This document shows, one piece after another, positions 62,634-64,000 of a DNA stretch of 64,000 bases. Position numbers and translations under genes: made by a program. The DNA is from Alphaproteobacteria bacterium (GTDB taxonomy: Bacteria; Pseudomonadota; Alphaproteobacteria; Sphingomonadales; Sphingomonadaceae), in NCBI GenBank assembly GCA_005883305.1, contig VBAC01000001.1, positions 620,001 through 684,000 of the forward strand, read 5' to 3'. Positions within the stretch are counted from its first letter, which is position 1; each line of letters starts with the position of its first letter. The notes beneath the pieces were generated by a model, which worked only from the letters and a program-made list of their open reading frames with translations, was not told where the DNA came from and ran no database searches.

Positions 62634-64000
62634 CCGACCTTCGCGAGCCAAAAAAGGCCGGGTTCAAGGCCGACGCCGGAGAGGAGGACTTGAGCTGGCG
62701 CGACGTCGCCTATCATGTCCAGGTCAGCCGCGAGATGGACCGGATCGAGGAGGAGGAGCTCGTTCCCGGCGGCAAGCTTCGCTATCAGTTCAGCGCGCGC
62801 GGCCACGACATGGCGCAGGTCATGCTGGGCCTCAAGCTCACCCACCGCCACGACGCCGCCTGCGGCTATTATCGCTCGCGTCCTTTGCTGCTCGCGCTCG
62901 GCGTCGACCCGGCCGATGCGCTGGGTTCCGGCATGGCGCGGGCCGGCGGCTATTCGGACGGGCGCGACATCGGCGCGGTGTTCAACTACCCCAATCCGAA
63001 CGGCGCCCCCGCGCTGCCGATGTGCGGCGGAGTCGGCGCGCAATATACGCCGACCGCCGGCTGGGCGCAGGCGATCACTTACTATCGCGACGTGCTCGGC
63101 GATCCGTCCTACGAGGGCGCGATGGGCGTGGTGCTCGGCGGCGACGCGAGCGTCGCGACCAACGGCTTCTGGTCGGCGCTGACGATCGCCACCACGCAGA
63201 AGCTGCCGATGCTGTTCTACGTCGAGGACAATCAATACGGAATCTCGGTGCCCTCGCGCTTCCAGACGCCGGGGGGGGACATCGCGAAGAACCTCGAAAG
63301 CTTCACCGGGCTTCACGTCCTCTCCGGCGACGGCACCGAACCGCAAGAAGCCGCGCGGCTGATCGGCGAGGCGATGGCGCATGTGCGGGGAGGGAAGGGG
63401 CCTGCGCTGCTTCGGCTCACCGTGCCTCGGCTCCAGGGGCACAGCTTCCAGGACACCCAGGCCTATAAGGACGAGGCGTTCGTCAAATCCGAATGGGCGC
63501 GCGACCCGCTGCCCAGGCTTCGCGCCCTGGTCGGCGAGGATATCTGGGAGGAGACCGGGCGCGAAGCCCGCGCTGCGGTGGCCGAAGCACTGGCCGAGGC
63601 CGATGCGCGCCCCGTGGCCGAGCCGGAGACCGTCACGTCCCATGTCTTCTACGACGGGGAGATGCAGCTTCAGGGCGGGCAGTGGACCAAGGGCTATGCA
63701 GCGCCGGATTCGACCGAGGCGCCGCGGCCGCAGGGCCAGCGGATCAACATGGTCACCGCGATCCGCAAGGTGCTGGACCAGGAATTGGAGCTGAACCCGC
63801 GCCTGCTTTTGTTCGGCGAGGATATCGGGCCCAAGGGCGGAGTCCACGCGGTGACTCTCGGGCTCCAGGAGAAATATGGCGAGGCGCGGGTGTTCGACAC
63901 CAGCCTTTCGGAAGAAGGCATCGTCGGCCGCGCGGTGGGCATGGCGCTCGCCGGGCTGATGCCGGTGCCCGAGATCCAGTTCCGCAAATATGCCGAGCCC
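62630..64000 (+). CDS. 2-oxoacid dehydrogenase E1, alpha and beta fused (partial)
   Basis: 457 residues to the window edge. The alpha part carries the thiamine diphosphate motif VVLGGDASVATNGFWSALTI then FYVEDNQYGISVPSRFQTPG. A linker near residues 345-375 leads into the beta part (QRINMVTAIRKVLDQELELN, LLFGEDIGPKGGVHAVTLGL, DTSLSEEGIVGRAVGMALAG). Such single-chain E1s are usually branched-chain 2-oxoacid dehydrogenases. The coupling to an aminotransferase fits amino acid breakdown. The 3' end is outside the window. Confidence 0.9.
   Translation, partial: MTDLREPKKAGFKADAGEEDLSWRDVAYHVQVSREMDRIEEEELVPGGKLRYQFSARGHDMAQVMLGLKLTHRHDAACGYYRSRPLLLALGVDPADALGSGMARAGGYSDGRDIGAVFNYPNPNGAPALPMCGGVGAQYTPTAGWAQAITYYRDVLGDPSYEGAMGVVLGGDASVATNGFWSALTIATTQKLPMLFYVEDNQYGISVPSRFQTPGGDIAKNLESFTGLHVLSGDGTEPQEAARLIGEAMAHVRGGKGPALLRLTVPRLQGHSFQDTQAYKDEAFVKSEWARDPLPRLRALVGEDIWEETGREARAAVAEALAEADARPVAEPETVTSHVFYDGEMQLQGGQWTKGYAAPDSTEAPRPQGQRINMVTAIRKVLDQELELNPRLLLFGEDIGPKGGVHAVTLGLQEKYGEARVFDTSLSEEGIVGRAVGMALAGLMPVPEIQFRKYAEP

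Overview
The window is GC-rich, densely packed alphaproteobacterial chromosome, most likely from the Sphingomonadales. This is inferred from gene content: mreBCD next to a PBP2 gene, a DUF1476 ATPase-inhibitor gene, ihfB-rpsA, GatCAB, TTAA-N7-TTAG (CtrA-like) sites, a GTA-type terminase and many short palindromic repeats. Most genes overlap their neighbours through ATGA or GTGA junctions. No lineage search was possible, so the assignment rests on pattern recognition.

Layout. 1-3.6 kb: cell-shape operon mreB-mreC-mreD-mrdA on the minus strand (mrdA cut by the window edge). 3.7-9.7 kb: mutL with an in-frame palindromic repeat, a methyltransferase, an unusual IlvC, and miaA and serB whose start codons overlap head to head. 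9.8-14.2 kb: envelope and positioning locus with PilZ and Sel1-SPOR genes on one side, and an orphan ParA, a disordered/RHH-like partner and a TPR-SPOR protein on the other. 14.2-28.7 kb: housekeeping (pyrB, ruvX, gatCAB, a radical SAM protein, a lytic transglycosylase, a UDG-like protein, ETF-QO, a TPR protein, ispE). 28.7-28.9 kb: a sigma-54-like promoter followed 83 bp later by an intrinsic terminator hairpin, a small-RNA candidate. 29-34.3 kb: ferritin-like protein, epimerase, lactonase-like MBL protein, Phd/VapC toxin-antitoxin pair, quinone oxidoreductase, DUF1476, BolA-Grx4. 34.5-38 kb: BlaI/BlaR-type regulatory pair with a visible operator, an MBL hydrolase and a DUF4230 protein. 38-42.4 kb: nadA and nadC flanking a NRAMP-like transporter with two PRC-barrel proteins; a fragment of a second nadC overlaps the end of nadA. 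42.4-47.6 kb: DUF4112, a peptide-binding lipoprotein, PilZ, tRNA-Leu(UAA), ihfB and rpsA.

47.9-60.8 kb is an accessory region. It holds an AT-richer Fic / HEXXH-protein divergent pair, a phosphoribosyltransferase, an orphan XRE antitoxin, BrnTA and HicAB, each separated by related dispersed repeats. These are followed by a two-gene phage/GTA terminase module without any capsid genes. The most striking part is a seven-gene minus-strand R-body (Reb) operon at 56.5-59.9 kb headed by an ECF-like sigma factor. It is divergent from a Crp/Fnr regulator gene that carries a +1 frameshift in an A6T4 run, suggesting a switchable or recently inactivated control gene. 60.8-64 kb returns to metabolism: an Lrp regulator, an aromatic aminotransferase and a fused alpha-beta 2-oxoacid dehydrogenase E1 that runs off the end.

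Start codons were chosen from overlap with the preceding gene, Shine-Dalgarno matches and family N-termini; the uncertain ones are flagged.
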